Source: Nevskia sp.
Lineage (GTDB): Bacteria > Pseudomonadota > Gammaproteobacteria > Nevskiales > Nevskiaceae
Assembly (NCBI GenBank): GCA_023229645.1
Contig: JALNYU010000036.1
Coordinates: 1 to 16,239, forward strand
DNA length: 16,239 nt
Direction of reading: 5' to 3'
The notes beneath the pieces are model-generated. The model did no database searches. It saw only the letters and a program-made list of their open reading frames with translations, and was not told where the DNA came from. The position numbers and the translations under genes were made by a program. This document shows, one piece after another, positions 1 to 6,481 of this stretch. Position 1 is the first letter of the stretch. Every line of letters begins with the position of its first letter.

Positions 1-126
1 AAAGATTTGGATAAAAAGCTCATGCGCTATATCCGGCAATACAACAAAAACGCCAAACCACTAAAGTGGAAGTACTCCAATCCGCACCATAGAATCAGGT
101 GCTATTCTTCTGGTTCGGCGGACTAG
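1..126 (+). CDS. IS630-family transposase, C-terminal end (partial)
   Basis: The reading frame is open from the window edge to a TAG at 124-126 and encodes 41 residues. The stretch LMRYIRQYNKNAKP followed by KWKYSNPHHRI is the typical C-terminus of IS630-type DDE transposases, where a basic 'YI..YNK.AKP..W.Y' segment follows the last catalytic acid. The catalytic domain lies outside the window, so activity cannot be judged. The final residues after HHRI (RCYSSGSAD) do not look family-like and may be read-through into flanking DNA, which would place the insertion sequence end near 100-150. The next gene starts only 32 bp after this stop. The family assignment rests on recalled motif similarity, not on a search. 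Confidence 0.7.
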   Translation, partial: KDLDKKLMRYIRQYNKNAKPLKWKYSNPHHRIRCYSSGSAD

Positions 127-158
127 CGGCCAATAATCAAACTGGATATTGCACGCAC

Positions 159-566
159 ATGGACACTCAAATAATCACCGCCAGCAGCGGCACCCAACCT
201 TACGCCGTGACGCTCAGCGACGGCGCCGGCCATCAATGGACGGCCGATGAACCACTCGCATCCGGTGGCGGCGATACCGCGGCAACACCAACCCAGCTAC
301 TGCTTTCCAGCCTCGGCGCCTGCACCGTGATCACGCTGCAAATGTACGCCGCCCGCAAGCAATGGCCGCTGACCGGTATCGACGTGCAACTGCACTACAC
401 CCCGAACGAAGCCGGCGTTAGCGGCACGGGTATCAACCGCCAGATCACGTTGCACGGTGCGCTAAGCGCGGAACAAAACGCCCGCCTGCTGCAAGTTGCC
501 AACGCCTGCCCGGTGCATAAAATTTTGACCGGCGCTGTGAACGTCGCAACCGCAATTACAGCCTAG
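159..566 (+). CDS. OsmC family peroxiredoxin-like protein
   Basis: This 135-residue protein belongs to the OsmC/Ohr superfamily, cytoplasmic thiol peroxidases that reduce organic hydroperoxides. The order of elements fits the short OsmC type: a TADEPLASGGGDTAATP segment, then the helix LLLSSLGACT with the first Cys (C55), and ACPVHKIL with the second Cys (C117). The two cysteines match the family's redox pair. The ATG at 159 was chosen because it gives the usual N-terminal length. An in-frame ATG at 99 would add 20 residues (MLFFWFGG...) encoded by DNA that probably belongs to the insertion sequence. No clear Shine-Dalgarno is visible. The gene lies directly behind the IS630 fragment and converges on the porin gene with 8 bp between the stops. 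Confidence 0.88.
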   Translation: MDTQIITASSGTQPYAVTLSDGAGHQWTADEPLASGGGDTAATPTQLLLSSLGACTVITLQMYAARKQWPLTGIDVQLHYTPNEAGVSGTGINRQITLHGALSAEQNARLLQVANACPVHKILTGAVNVATAITA

Positions 567-574
567 CGCTGCCG

Positions 575-2041
575 TTACCAGTTGAACGAAACCCAGGTGC
601 CGACGTAATCAACACTATGGCCGCCAGCGGCTTTGACATAGTCGCTGGCGAACAAGTGGACATAAGACGCTGTGCCAACAATATGCCGGCTGATTTTCCA
701 CTGCGCAGCAAATTCCGCGGTATTGCCGATATAGCGCGAGCCCGCTAGCGGCTGCAATTCGATATTGCCGCCGGGGCCGTATACGCCATCTTTGCTGCTA
801 TACCGCCAGAGGAAATCGCTGGCGATCGTCGCCGTAACCGCGGGCGTCGGCACGAACTGCAACGAAGGATGTAAATCGGCGATGTTGGTCGGCCGAATCA
901 AGCTGGCATCGTTGAAATAGCCCGATTTAAAAAACAGCGGATTGAACGCGCCGAAGCGCCCGCCCGGCCCCGCGCTATCGCCGCTGGCAATGTCTGCCTT
1001 GAAGCCCAGACGCGGCTTCAAGGGCATACTGGCAAAGGTGTAGCCGGTATCGGTGGCGACGGTCCACGCAAAGATTTCGCGGTTGCCGAATTTGCCGAAT
1101 TGCACAATCGGCTCCCAGTCGTAGCTCCAGTTGCCGAGATGGCCGGACCAGCGCGTGCCCACGCTATGGCGCAGTTCGGCGCCGCTGCCGCTCACGTAGC
1201 GCTGGTTGGCGTAGCGCACACCGAGATAGTAGAGATCCACCGTGCCCGGCAACGTCCAACCGGTGGGCGCGCTGCCGTAGACACCCCAGAACGTCTGGCC
1301 GTCGTTTTCGCCGTCCAGCCGATATTTGTTTTCCTCGCTCGGCCGCACCAGAAACGCGTAAAGCCGCGCGGCGCCGTCGGCGCTAATAAACTGCACGCCG
1401 TCGAACTTGAACGGCACATTCGGCGCCGCCCGGGTTGCAAGCAAACGACCGGAACCGTAGCTCGCTTCAAAGCGTCCGGCACGCAGCGTCAGTCGTGGGC
1501 CTTGTGGCGTCGGATTGCCGAAACTGTAATCGACAAAACCTTGCTGGAGGTCGATCGGGTTTTGATTCACACCAGACGCCTGCCGCTGTTGCCCAACCTG
1601 CAGGCCCGACAAACCTTGGACAAAAACCCGCAACCGCTGATCGAAGTGCCAATCGACATTGAGCGCGACACGCTGCAGCAGATAGGAACGATCCGCTGTC
1701 GCTGGATTCACGCCGAAGCCGGCGTTATTGAAGTTTTCGTAGCGTTCGCGCAGCTCGCCGCCGAGGCTGAGATAGCTTTGCGGGTCATCAGCCGCGAGTG
1801 GAATGTATTTAACCGGATCGAAGAAATCATGCCGATTTTTCGGGTCTGCTAAATAGTCATAGCGTTCGTTGAAACGCAGCAGGGTGTACGGCGGCGGGTT
1901 GGGATTGGGCGTAGACTCCGGCACATCTTCGGCCAGTACCGACGCTGCGGGATCAATCTTAGGAATTGTTAAATCAGCCGGCGCTGCAGCCGCCGCGAAT
2001 ACCGGCGACAACAGCGCGAAACCCAGCGCAAATTTAGCCAT
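575..2041 (-). CDS. Alginate export (AlgE-like) family outer-membrane porin
   Basis: The product has 488 residues. A signal peptide is evident: the basic start MAKF, a hydrophobic core, then AAAAAP with likely cleavage near residue 20. After a proline-rich linker comes the alginate-export domain (YLSLGGELRERYENF, then YLLQRVALNVDWHF and RLRVFVQGLSG). Many amphipathic strands with aromatic girdles follow, and the chain ends in Phe-Asn-Trp, the terminal aromatic recognised by the BAM complex. The family forms outer-membrane beta-barrels. The founding member exports alginate, but many relatives sit outside any alginate cluster and probably act as general channels. No alginate genes are present here, so the substrate is unknown. 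One copy of a palindromic repeat lies 33 bp upstream of the start, in the leader or promoter. Confidence 0.85.
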   Translation of the reverse strand: MAKFALGFALLSPVFAAAAAPADLTIPKIDPAASVLAEDVPESTPNPNPPPYTLLRFNERYDYLADPKNRHDFFDPVKYIPLAADDPQSYLSLGGELRERYENFNNAGFGVNPATADRSYLLQRVALNVDWHFDQRLRVFVQGLSGLQVGQQRQASGVNQNPIDLQQGFVDYSFGNPTPQGPRLTLRAGRFEASYGSGRLLATRAAPNVPFKFDGVQFISADGAARLYAFLVRPSEENKYRLDGENDGQTFWGVYGSAPTGWTLPGTVDLYYLGVRYANQRYVSGSGAELRHSVGTRWSGHLGNWSYDWEPIVQFGKFGNREIFAWTVATDTGYTFASMPLKPRLGFKADIASGDSAGPGGRFGAFNPLFFKSGYFNDASLIRPTNIADLHPSLQFVPTPAVTATIASDFLWRYSSKDGVYGPGGNIELQPLAGSRYIGNTAEFAAQWKISRHIVGTASYVHLFASDYVKAAGGHSVDYVGTWVSFNW

Positions 2042-2074
2042 TGCTTACCGCCAGCGCCCGTCGATCAATGTGAT

Positions 2075-2167
2075 TTATTGATTCGGCCACAAAATAGTTG
2101 AACGAAGTGCTACGCGGCAATTTGAGATCGCACTTTTTCGAGACGGCGTGAGTGGCCGAATTAATAA
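2075..2167. repeat. Palindromic MITE-like element, copy A
   Basis: The arms are TTATTGATTCGGCCAC (2075-2090) and GTGGCCGAATTAATAA (2152-2167). The second is the reverse complement of the first with one mismatch in 16, around a 61-bp interior. TA dinucleotides sit at both outer edges, as expected of Tc1/mariner/IS630-type elements that duplicate TA. The sequence pairs with copy B at 2186-2280: the arms share the consensus TTATTGATYCGGCCAY and the interiors align when B is reverse-complemented. It lies just upstream of the porin start, so it may affect that gene's expression. No transposase is encoded. Confidence 0.8.
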
Positions 2168-2185
2168 TAAAATCAAATTGCTTTG

Positions 2186-2280
2186 TTATTGATCCGGCCA
2201 TTTCTCGCTTTCTCGGAAGTGCGGCATCCGGTTTGGCATTGCACTGTCTTTATTCAAGTACTTAATGGCCGGATCAATAA
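2186..2280. repeat. Palindromic MITE-like element, copy B (overlaps a gene end)
   Basis: The arms are perfect: GTTATTGATCCGGCCATT (2185-2202) and its exact reverse complement (2264-2281). The unit shared with copy A is 2186-2280. The interior resembles that of copy A in inverted orientation, for example CGCACTT followed shortly by GAGA and then GCG before TGGCC. Read on the minus strand, the whole element is open in the frame of the VOC gene and provides its last 31 codons; the TAA stop (2186-2188) is the outermost triplet of the element. It is separated from copy A by 18 bp. Confidence 0.85.
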
Positions 2281-2647
2281 CGTCGTGCACTTCAGCGATA
2301 TAGCCGCCGGGGAATTGCAGAATCGCCGTGTCGCGATCGCCGGCATCGTAAGGGCCGAACAACAGGCGTGCACCCGCGGCCTTGGCTTTATCCAGGGTCT
2401 CGGCAAGGCGCTTCACTTCGTAGCCGGTCAGCTCGTGGCCAAACGGATAGGGCAGATGGCCGTCGGTCACCAATACCTGCAGCTTGCCGAATGCAGACTC
2501 CATTCGAATGCGGCGATAGGTTTCGCCCGCACGGCCGATCTCGCCGGCATCGGCTTTCCGCTCATCGGCAAGCAAGCGGCCGGCAGAAAAGCGCAGGAAC
2601 GCGTGAATGAAGGCGTCCGCTAGATAGGCCGTTGCGTGGCCGTTCAC
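2186..2647 (-). CDS. VOC/glyoxalase-like protein with a repeat-derived C-terminal tail
   Basis: This 153-residue protein resembles single-domain glyoxalase/VOC-fold proteins: YLADAFIHAFL, then GETYRRIRMESAFGKLQVLV, TDGHLPYPFGHELTGYEV, and finally FGPYDAGDRDTAILQFPGGY followed by IAEVH. The metal ligands and substrate are not clear. The GTG at 2647 was chosen because it overlaps the DUF1275 stop as GTGA, indicating translational coupling, and because homologues recalled for this family begin at this point. The longer frame (to 2695) adds 16 arginine-rich residues read out of the DUF1275 gene. After IAEVHD the family normally ends; here 31 further residues, from VIDPAIK to WPDQ, are encoded entirely by repeat copy B. 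The tail is probably unstructured. Confidence 0.75.
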   Translation of the reverse strand: MNGHATAYLADAFIHAFLRFSAGRLLADERKADAGEIGRAGETYRRIRMESAFGKLQVLVTDGHLPYPFGHELTGYEVKRLAETLDKAKAAGARLLFGPYDAGDRDTAILQFPGGYIAEVHDVIDPAIKYLNKDSAMPNRMPHFRESEKWPDQ

Positions 2648-3375
2648 GCGCGTGTCCCGCCGGCTTTCTCGACCACGGGCACTGCTGCCGGCCAAGTCAG
2701 CCGCATGACGATGAGCAGCGCCAGTATCGGCAGCAACAACGCGAGAAAACCGAGTTGCGTCACCAGCACCGCACCAGCGATGGCGCCGACCGCGAACGCG
2801 CCAACCGGCGGCGCGAATTTCAGCAGACGGGCGCGCGCCGCCGCAGCTTCGGGGCCAGCGGCGCTACGCAGCAAATACGTGGCGTCGATTGAGAACTGCG
2901 TAACGCCGCCGGTCATCACCGTCGTCGGCGGCAATTCCGTTAGCAACAAGCGCGAGGCGGCGTTCTGCGTGCCCATCGCGGCGACACCGAGCAAGCCGGC
3001 GAGTACCGCTAGCGGGGTATCGATATCGGTGATCGGCGCCGCGATGACGCCGACGGCGGCGAACGCCGCCAGCAATAGCGCCTGCGCCAAGAGGATGCCG
3101 GGTAGCGCCGGTTTCGCCGTGCGGTTGCGCGCCTGAACGAACCAAGTCGTCGCCGCCACCGCGAGGATGAACACCGGCAGCGCCGCCAGCTTCGCGATCA
3201 ACCCGCCGTGGGCATCGCGCGACAGCGCCGCACCGATCAACACGAAGTTGCCGGTGACGTGGGCCGTAAATAGCCCGAAGAGCGCGACAAAGCCGACGGT
3301 ATCGACATACCCAGCGACAAAACTCAACAGCACCGCCACCGTAGCGGGGCGTGATCCAACAGCAGGACTAGCCAT
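2644..3375 (-). CDS. DUF1275 / YoaK family membrane protein
   Basis: The product has 243 residues and about six hydrophobic segments. The opening SFVAGYVDTVGFVALFGLF, followed by AHVTGN, is the signature of DUF1275 (YoaK) proteins, and the later GTQNAASRLLL and MTGGVTQFSIDAT segments also match. The family sits in the inner membrane; no transport function is established. The ATG at 3375 was selected because TGAGGA lies 5-6 bases before it. A TTG at 3387 would add four residues. The start is 8 bp after the amidohydrolase stop and the gene ends in a GTGA overlap with the VOC gene, so it is an internal member of the operon. Confidence 0.87.
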   Translation of the reverse strand: MASPAVGSRPATVAVLLSFVAGYVDTVGFVALFGLFTAHVTGNFVLIGAALSRDAHGGLIAKLAALPVFILAVAATTWFVQARNRTAKPALPGILLAQALLLAAFAAVGVIAAPITDIDTPLAVLAGLLGVAAMGTQNAASRLLLTELPPTTVMTGGVTQFSIDATYLLRSAAGPEAAAARARLLKFAPPVGAFAVGAIAGAVLVTQLGFLALLLPILALLIVMRLTWPAAVPVVEKAGGTRA

Positions 3376-3383
3376 GTTTATCC

Positions 3384-5252
3384 TCAAAATGCCCAGCAGG
3401 AGCAGCCCAATGCGCCCCAGAATTGGCCGCGTTCAGCATCGGCAACTGGCGCGTCGCAGGCATACGCGTGTGCGTGCTGATGGACGCCGCAGGCGCGCGC
3501 GCAGCCGCAGCTGCTGGCCATCGGCGCCGCAGCTTGTGCGCCGCGCGTTGCGTCTTTCCAATAGCGGCTACCGAAATTGACCGGCGACCAATCCGGCAAC
3601 GCCGGCGGTATCGGCGGATCTAATGCACTGAAATCGCCGTCGGCGTAAACGATCTTGCCGCCGACCACGGTCAGCTGGGAAACGATTTGCCGGATCTGCG
3701 CTTCCGGCACCGCGAAGTAGTCCGCCGAGAGCACTGCGAAGTCCGCCAGTTGCCCGACTTTCAGCTGACCCTTCAAACCTTCTTCGTTCGAGAACCAAGT
3801 ATTGGCTTGCGTGTACAGCTGCAATGCGGTTTCGCGATCAACGCAGTTCCGCGTCGGGTACAACGCGGTGCCGCCGAGTGTTTTGCCGGTGCTAAGCCAG
3901 TACAGCGCGTTCCATGGGTCGTAACTGGCGACGCGCGTGGCATCGGTTCCAGCGCCGACGTTGACGCCCAATTCCAACATGCGTTTAAACGGCGGCGTGC
4001 GCTCGGCCGCAGCCGCGCCGTAGCGTTCGACAAAATACTCGCCCTGATAGGCCATGCGGTGCTGCACGGCAACGCCGCCACCAAGGCGCGCGATGCGTTC
4101 CAGATTGCGGTCTGAAACCGTCTCCGCGTGGTCGAAAAACCAGTGGATACCGGCCAGTGGAATGTCGCGGTCGACTTTCTCAAACACATCCAACGCCCGG
4201 CCGATGGTTTCGTCGTACGTCGCGTGTAGCCGCCACGGCCAACGCTTGCCGGCGAGCACGCGGACCACGGCTTCGAGTTCGCCTTCCATGCCCGGCGATA
4301 AGTCTGGCCGCGGCTGGCGGAAGTCTTCGAAATCGGCGGCGGAAAACACTAGCATTTCGCCAGCGCCGTTGAGCTTGTAGAAGTCATCGCCTTGCTGGTA
4401 GCGGTTGTTATCGGTCCAGCGGATAAAGTCAGCGACTTCTTCTTTCGGCTTCTGCGTGAATAAGTTGTAGGCGATACGCAGCGTTAACTGGCCGCTGCGA
4501 TGCAGTTCGTCGATGACTTTGTAGTCGTCGGGATAATTCTGGAAGCCGCCACCAGCGTCGATTACCGAAGTCACGCCGAGCCGATTCAGCTCGCGCATAA
4601 AGTGGCGCGTGGAATTCAGCTGCTGTTCGTACGGCAGCTTCGGGCCTTTAGACAGCGCGGTGTAGAGCAGCATCGCATTCGGCTGCGCCAGTAGCAGACC
4701 CGTCGGCTCGCCAGCGCTATCTTTTACGATCAGGCCACCCGGCGGGTTCGGCGTATCACGGGTATAGCCGGCCGCGCGTAGGGCGGCGCGGTTGAGTAAG
4801 GCGCGGTCGTATAAATGCAGAATGAACACCGGGGTTTCCGGCGCAACGGCGTTTAGCTCATCCAAAGTCGGCAGCCGCTTTTCCGCGAACTGCAACTCGG
4901 TGAAGCCGCCGACCACGCGCAGCCACTGCGGCGCCGGCGTGCGGGCAACTTGTTCTTTTAGCTGGCGCATTGCATCGGCGAGCGAAGGCACGCCATCCCA
5001 GCGCAGCTCCAGGTTGTAATTGAGGCCGCCGCGGATGATGTGCAGATGGGAGTCGATCAAGCCCGGAATCAGGCGCCGCCGGCCGGCGTCGACGACGCGC
5101 GTTGTTGGCGTGGCGTAACGCATTACCTCAGCATCGTCACCGACGGCGAGCACGCGGTCAGCGGCGACCGCGATGGCCGTTGCTTGCGGATTTTGCCGGT
5201 CTAGCGTGGTAATGCGCGCATCACGAACAATCAATTCGGCTGTTGTACTCAT
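3384..5252 (-). CDS. YtcJ-like metal-dependent amidohydrolase with Cys/His-rich tail
   Basis: This 622-residue enzyme is of the amidohydrolase superfamily (Amidohydro_3, YtcJ-like), which hydrolyses C-N bonds with a TIM-barrel metal centre. Visible ligands are the HxH pair in GLIDSHLHIIRGG (H69, H71), H343 in RLHATYDET, H370 and H375 in GIHWFFDHAETV, and the catalytic Asp in GAGTDATR (D437). A composite small beta domain is made of the N-terminus and the region near 'GQLADFAVLSADYF'. The last 43 residues contain six Cys and three His (SCGCARACGVHQHAHAYAC, then FWGALGCSCWAF) and look like an added metal-binding or redox module. The ATG at 5252 was chosen because it overlaps the XapX stop as ATGA and GGAG lies 8 bases before it; the frame upstream to 5363 is a shadow of that gene. 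The substrate is unknown. Confidence 0.88.
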   Translation of the reverse strand: MSTTAELIVRDARITTLDRQNPQATAIAVAADRVLAVGDDAEVMRYATPTTRVVDAGRRRLIPGLIDSHLHIIRGGLNYNLELRWDGVPSLADAMRQLKEQVARTPAPQWLRVVGGFTELQFAEKRLPTLDELNAVAPETPVFILHLYDRALLNRAALRAAGYTRDTPNPPGGLIVKDSAGEPTGLLLAQPNAMLLYTALSKGPKLPYEQQLNSTRHFMRELNRLGVTSVIDAGGGFQNYPDDYKVIDELHRSGQLTLRIAYNLFTQKPKEEVADFIRWTDNNRYQQGDDFYKLNGAGEMLVFSAADFEDFRQPRPDLSPGMEGELEAVVRVLAGKRWPWRLHATYDETIGRALDVFEKVDRDIPLAGIHWFFDHAETVSDRNLERIARLGGGVAVQHRMAYQGEYFVERYGAAAAERTPPFKRMLELGVNVGAGTDATRVASYDPWNALYWLSTGKTLGGTALYPTRNCVDRETALQLYTQANTWFSNEEGLKGQLKVGQLADFAVLSADYFAVPEAQIRQIVSQLTVVGGKIVYADGDFSALDPPIPPALPDWSPVNFGSRYWKDATRGAQAAAPMASSCGCARACGVHQHAHAYACDAPVADAERGQFWGALGCSCWAF

Positions 5253-5545
5253 CGTGCTGCTCCGGAGGTCGGCGGGTTCGGCTGATCGGGCGCACCGCAA
5301 TCCGGCTGCGGCGCGGTCGGCAGCGCGCCAAATACGTGCTCGCCGCACTGCGTGCTGACCCATGCGGTGGTCACCGGTTCCGGCCCGAACGCGCGCTTCG
5401 CCAGCGGCACCAACTGTTCGCCGATCAAGATGCCGAGCAGACCGACTAAGGCAATAACCGGCGGCGCCGGCGAACGAACATTTAACAGCGCGTAAATGAT
5501 GCCGACCAAAAGACCGGCGCCCAGCGAAAGGAGATAAGGTTTCAT
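5249..5545 (-). CDS. XapX domain (DUF1427) small membrane protein
   Basis: The product has 98 residues. The N-terminus MKPYLLSLGAGLLVGIIYAL followed by NVRSPAPPVIALVGLLGILI matches the XapX domain: two short transmembrane segments joined by the conserved RSPAPP motif. The remaining 45 or so residues are soluble, Pro/Ala-rich, and contain two Cys (TQCGEH, PDCGAP). The ATG at 5545 was chosen because it begins exactly at the domain; the frame extends upstream to 5620 without family-like sequence and runs over a hairpin. The gene ends in an ATGA overlap with the amidohydrolase, so the two are probably translated together. Adjacent XapX, isochorismatase-like and amidohydrolase genes recur in proteobacteria as far as I recall. 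The function is unknown. Confidence 0.85.
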   Translation of the reverse strand: MKPYLLSLGAGLLVGIIYALLNVRSPAPPVIALVGLLGILIGEQLVPLAKRAFGPEPVTTAWVSTQCGEHVFGALPTAPQPDCGAPDQPNPPTSGAAR

Positions 5546-5584
5546 CGGCGTATCGAACTCGTAGAAAACAACGGCCACCGTGTT

Positions 5585-5612
5585 GGTCTGGCGGCCGTCA
5601 TGCCGCCAGACC
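5585..5612 (-). terminator. Intra-operon hairpin (attenuator or mRNA-stability element)
   Basis: A perfect 11-bp stem (GGTCTGGCGGC at 5585-5595 with its reverse complement at 5602-5612) encloses a 6-base loop. It sits in the 78-bp gap between the isochorismatase stop and the XapX start. No T-run follows on the minus strand, so it is not a canonical intrinsic terminator. Partial termination or mRNA stabilisation that sets the ratio of the first gene to the rest are both possible. Confidence 0.5.
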
Positions 5613-5623
5613 GGTTGCAATAC

Positions 5624-6283
5624 TTAGTGCGCGCCTTCCGAGGCATTGAACATCGTCTTCGCGTAGATGATGCCGAGGCCGTAGGCGCCGCCCCACTTGC
5701 GGGCGATGCCGGTGGTGAGTTCGTAGGTTTCGGTGCGGGCCCAGTCGCGCTGCAATTCGAGCATGTACTGCACCGATGTCACCGGAATGGCGCCGAGTTG
5801 GATCATTCGCTCCATCGCACGGGTATGGGCTTCGGCGGAGATGTCGCCGCAGGCGTCGGCGATGACATAAACCGCGTAGCCTTGGTCGATCGCCGAAGCC
5901 ACCGGGCCGACGATGCAGACCGACGTCCACAAGCCGGCGAATACGATCCGCTCTTTGCCGATGGCATTGACGCGCTTGATCACATTCGCGTCTTCCCAGG
6001 TGTTCATCGACGTGCGATCCGTCACTTCGCCGTTCGGAAAGGCATCTTTAATTTCGTCGAAAATCGGACCGGAAAAGCTCTTCTCGGCCACCGTCGTCAG
6101 AATCGTCGAAACCCCGAAGCCGGCGGCGGCGTGGGCAACGAGCGCGACGTTTGTGCGCAGCGAGGTGGCGTCAATCGAATGCGTGGCGAAGGCCATTTGC
6201 GACTGGTGGTCGATCAAGATCAACGTGTGATCTTTCGGCGAGAGCAGGGTTTTTCCGGGGGTTGGCGTTGCGGTAATGGTCAT
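5624..6283 (-). CDS. Isochorismatase-family cysteine hydrolase (YcaC-like)
   Basis: This 219-residue protein has the Rossmann-like isochorismatase fold used by amidases and nicotinamidases. LILIDHQSQM carries the catalytic Asp (D25) after the first strand and IVFAGLWTSVC carries the nucleophile Cys (C123), followed by GYAVYVIADACGDIS. The third triad member, normally Lys, is less obvious: the segment TDRTSMNTWED lies where it is expected and K110 lies before the Cys strand. The substrate is unknown and YcaC-type members are poorly characterised. The ATG at 6283 was chosen because AAGGAA lies 7 bases upstream; the frame extends six residues further. It is the first gene of the operon, preceded by a palindrome-rich spacer. 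Confidence 0.87.
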   Translation of the reverse strand: MTITATPTPGKTLLSPKDHTLILIDHQSQMAFATHSIDATSLRTNVALVAHAAAGFGVSTILTTVAEKSFSGPIFDEIKDAFPNGEVTDRTSMNTWEDANVIKRVNAIGKERIVFAGLWTSVCIVGPVASAIDQGYAVYVIADACGDISAEAHTRAMERMIQLGAIPVTSVQYMLELQRDWARTETYELTTGIARKWGGAYGLGIIYAKTMFNASEGAH

Positions 6284-6333
6284 GGTGGCATTCCTTATCA
6301 AAGGGGTGACGGTGGGTTACTGATCGCGCTTGA

Positions 6334-6359
6334 ATTCATCAGCGCTGAAACAAATGAAT
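6334..6359. promoter_or_regulatory. Candidate operator upstream of the hydrolase operon
   Basis: A nested symmetric site lies 51 bp upstream of the isochorismatase start. ATTCAT (6334-6339) and ATGAAT (6354-6359) form outer arms, with the perfect 10-bp palindrome TCAGCGCTGA (6339-6348) between them. The position suits regulation of the minus-strand operon, possibly by the adjacent AraC-type protein, but AraC sites are usually direct repeats, so the assignment is weak. No convincing -35/-10 pair was recognised. Confidence 0.3.
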
Positions 6360-6405
6360 CGGCGCGTTTTGCGAGAAAAATCGTGCTCAACACTCCGTCT
6401 TATGC

Positions 6406-6447
6406 GGCCCGACAACGGGCCCCAAGTGCAGCGAAAAGCGCTTTCGC
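6406..6447. repeat. Two inverted repeats between the AraC gene and the operon
   Basis: A perfect 6-bp stem with a 4-base loop (GGCCCG at 6406-6411, CGGGCC at 6416-6421) is followed by a near-palindrome, GCGAAAAGCGCTTTCGC (6431-6447). Both lie within 80 bp downstream of the AraC-family gene's stop on its strand. They could form a weak terminator between the regulator and the operon. No T-tract follows either one directly. Confidence 0.4.
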
Positions 6448-6481
6448 AGGAGCGGATCCGCGCAAGGCTAGGGCAAAGCCC

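Noticed and set aside
1100..1852. Plus-strand open frame of 250 codons opposite the porin gene.
   Set aside because: It is fully antisense to a well-supported outer-membrane protein. The translation is rich in Ala, Arg and Val with no fold-like pattern, as expected for a shadow frame at this GC content.
2042..2185. Possible CRISPR-like repeat-spacer pattern from the four repeated arms.
   Set aside because: The arms alternate in orientation and form two palindromic units with related interiors; there are no direct repeats with unrelated spacers and no cas genes.
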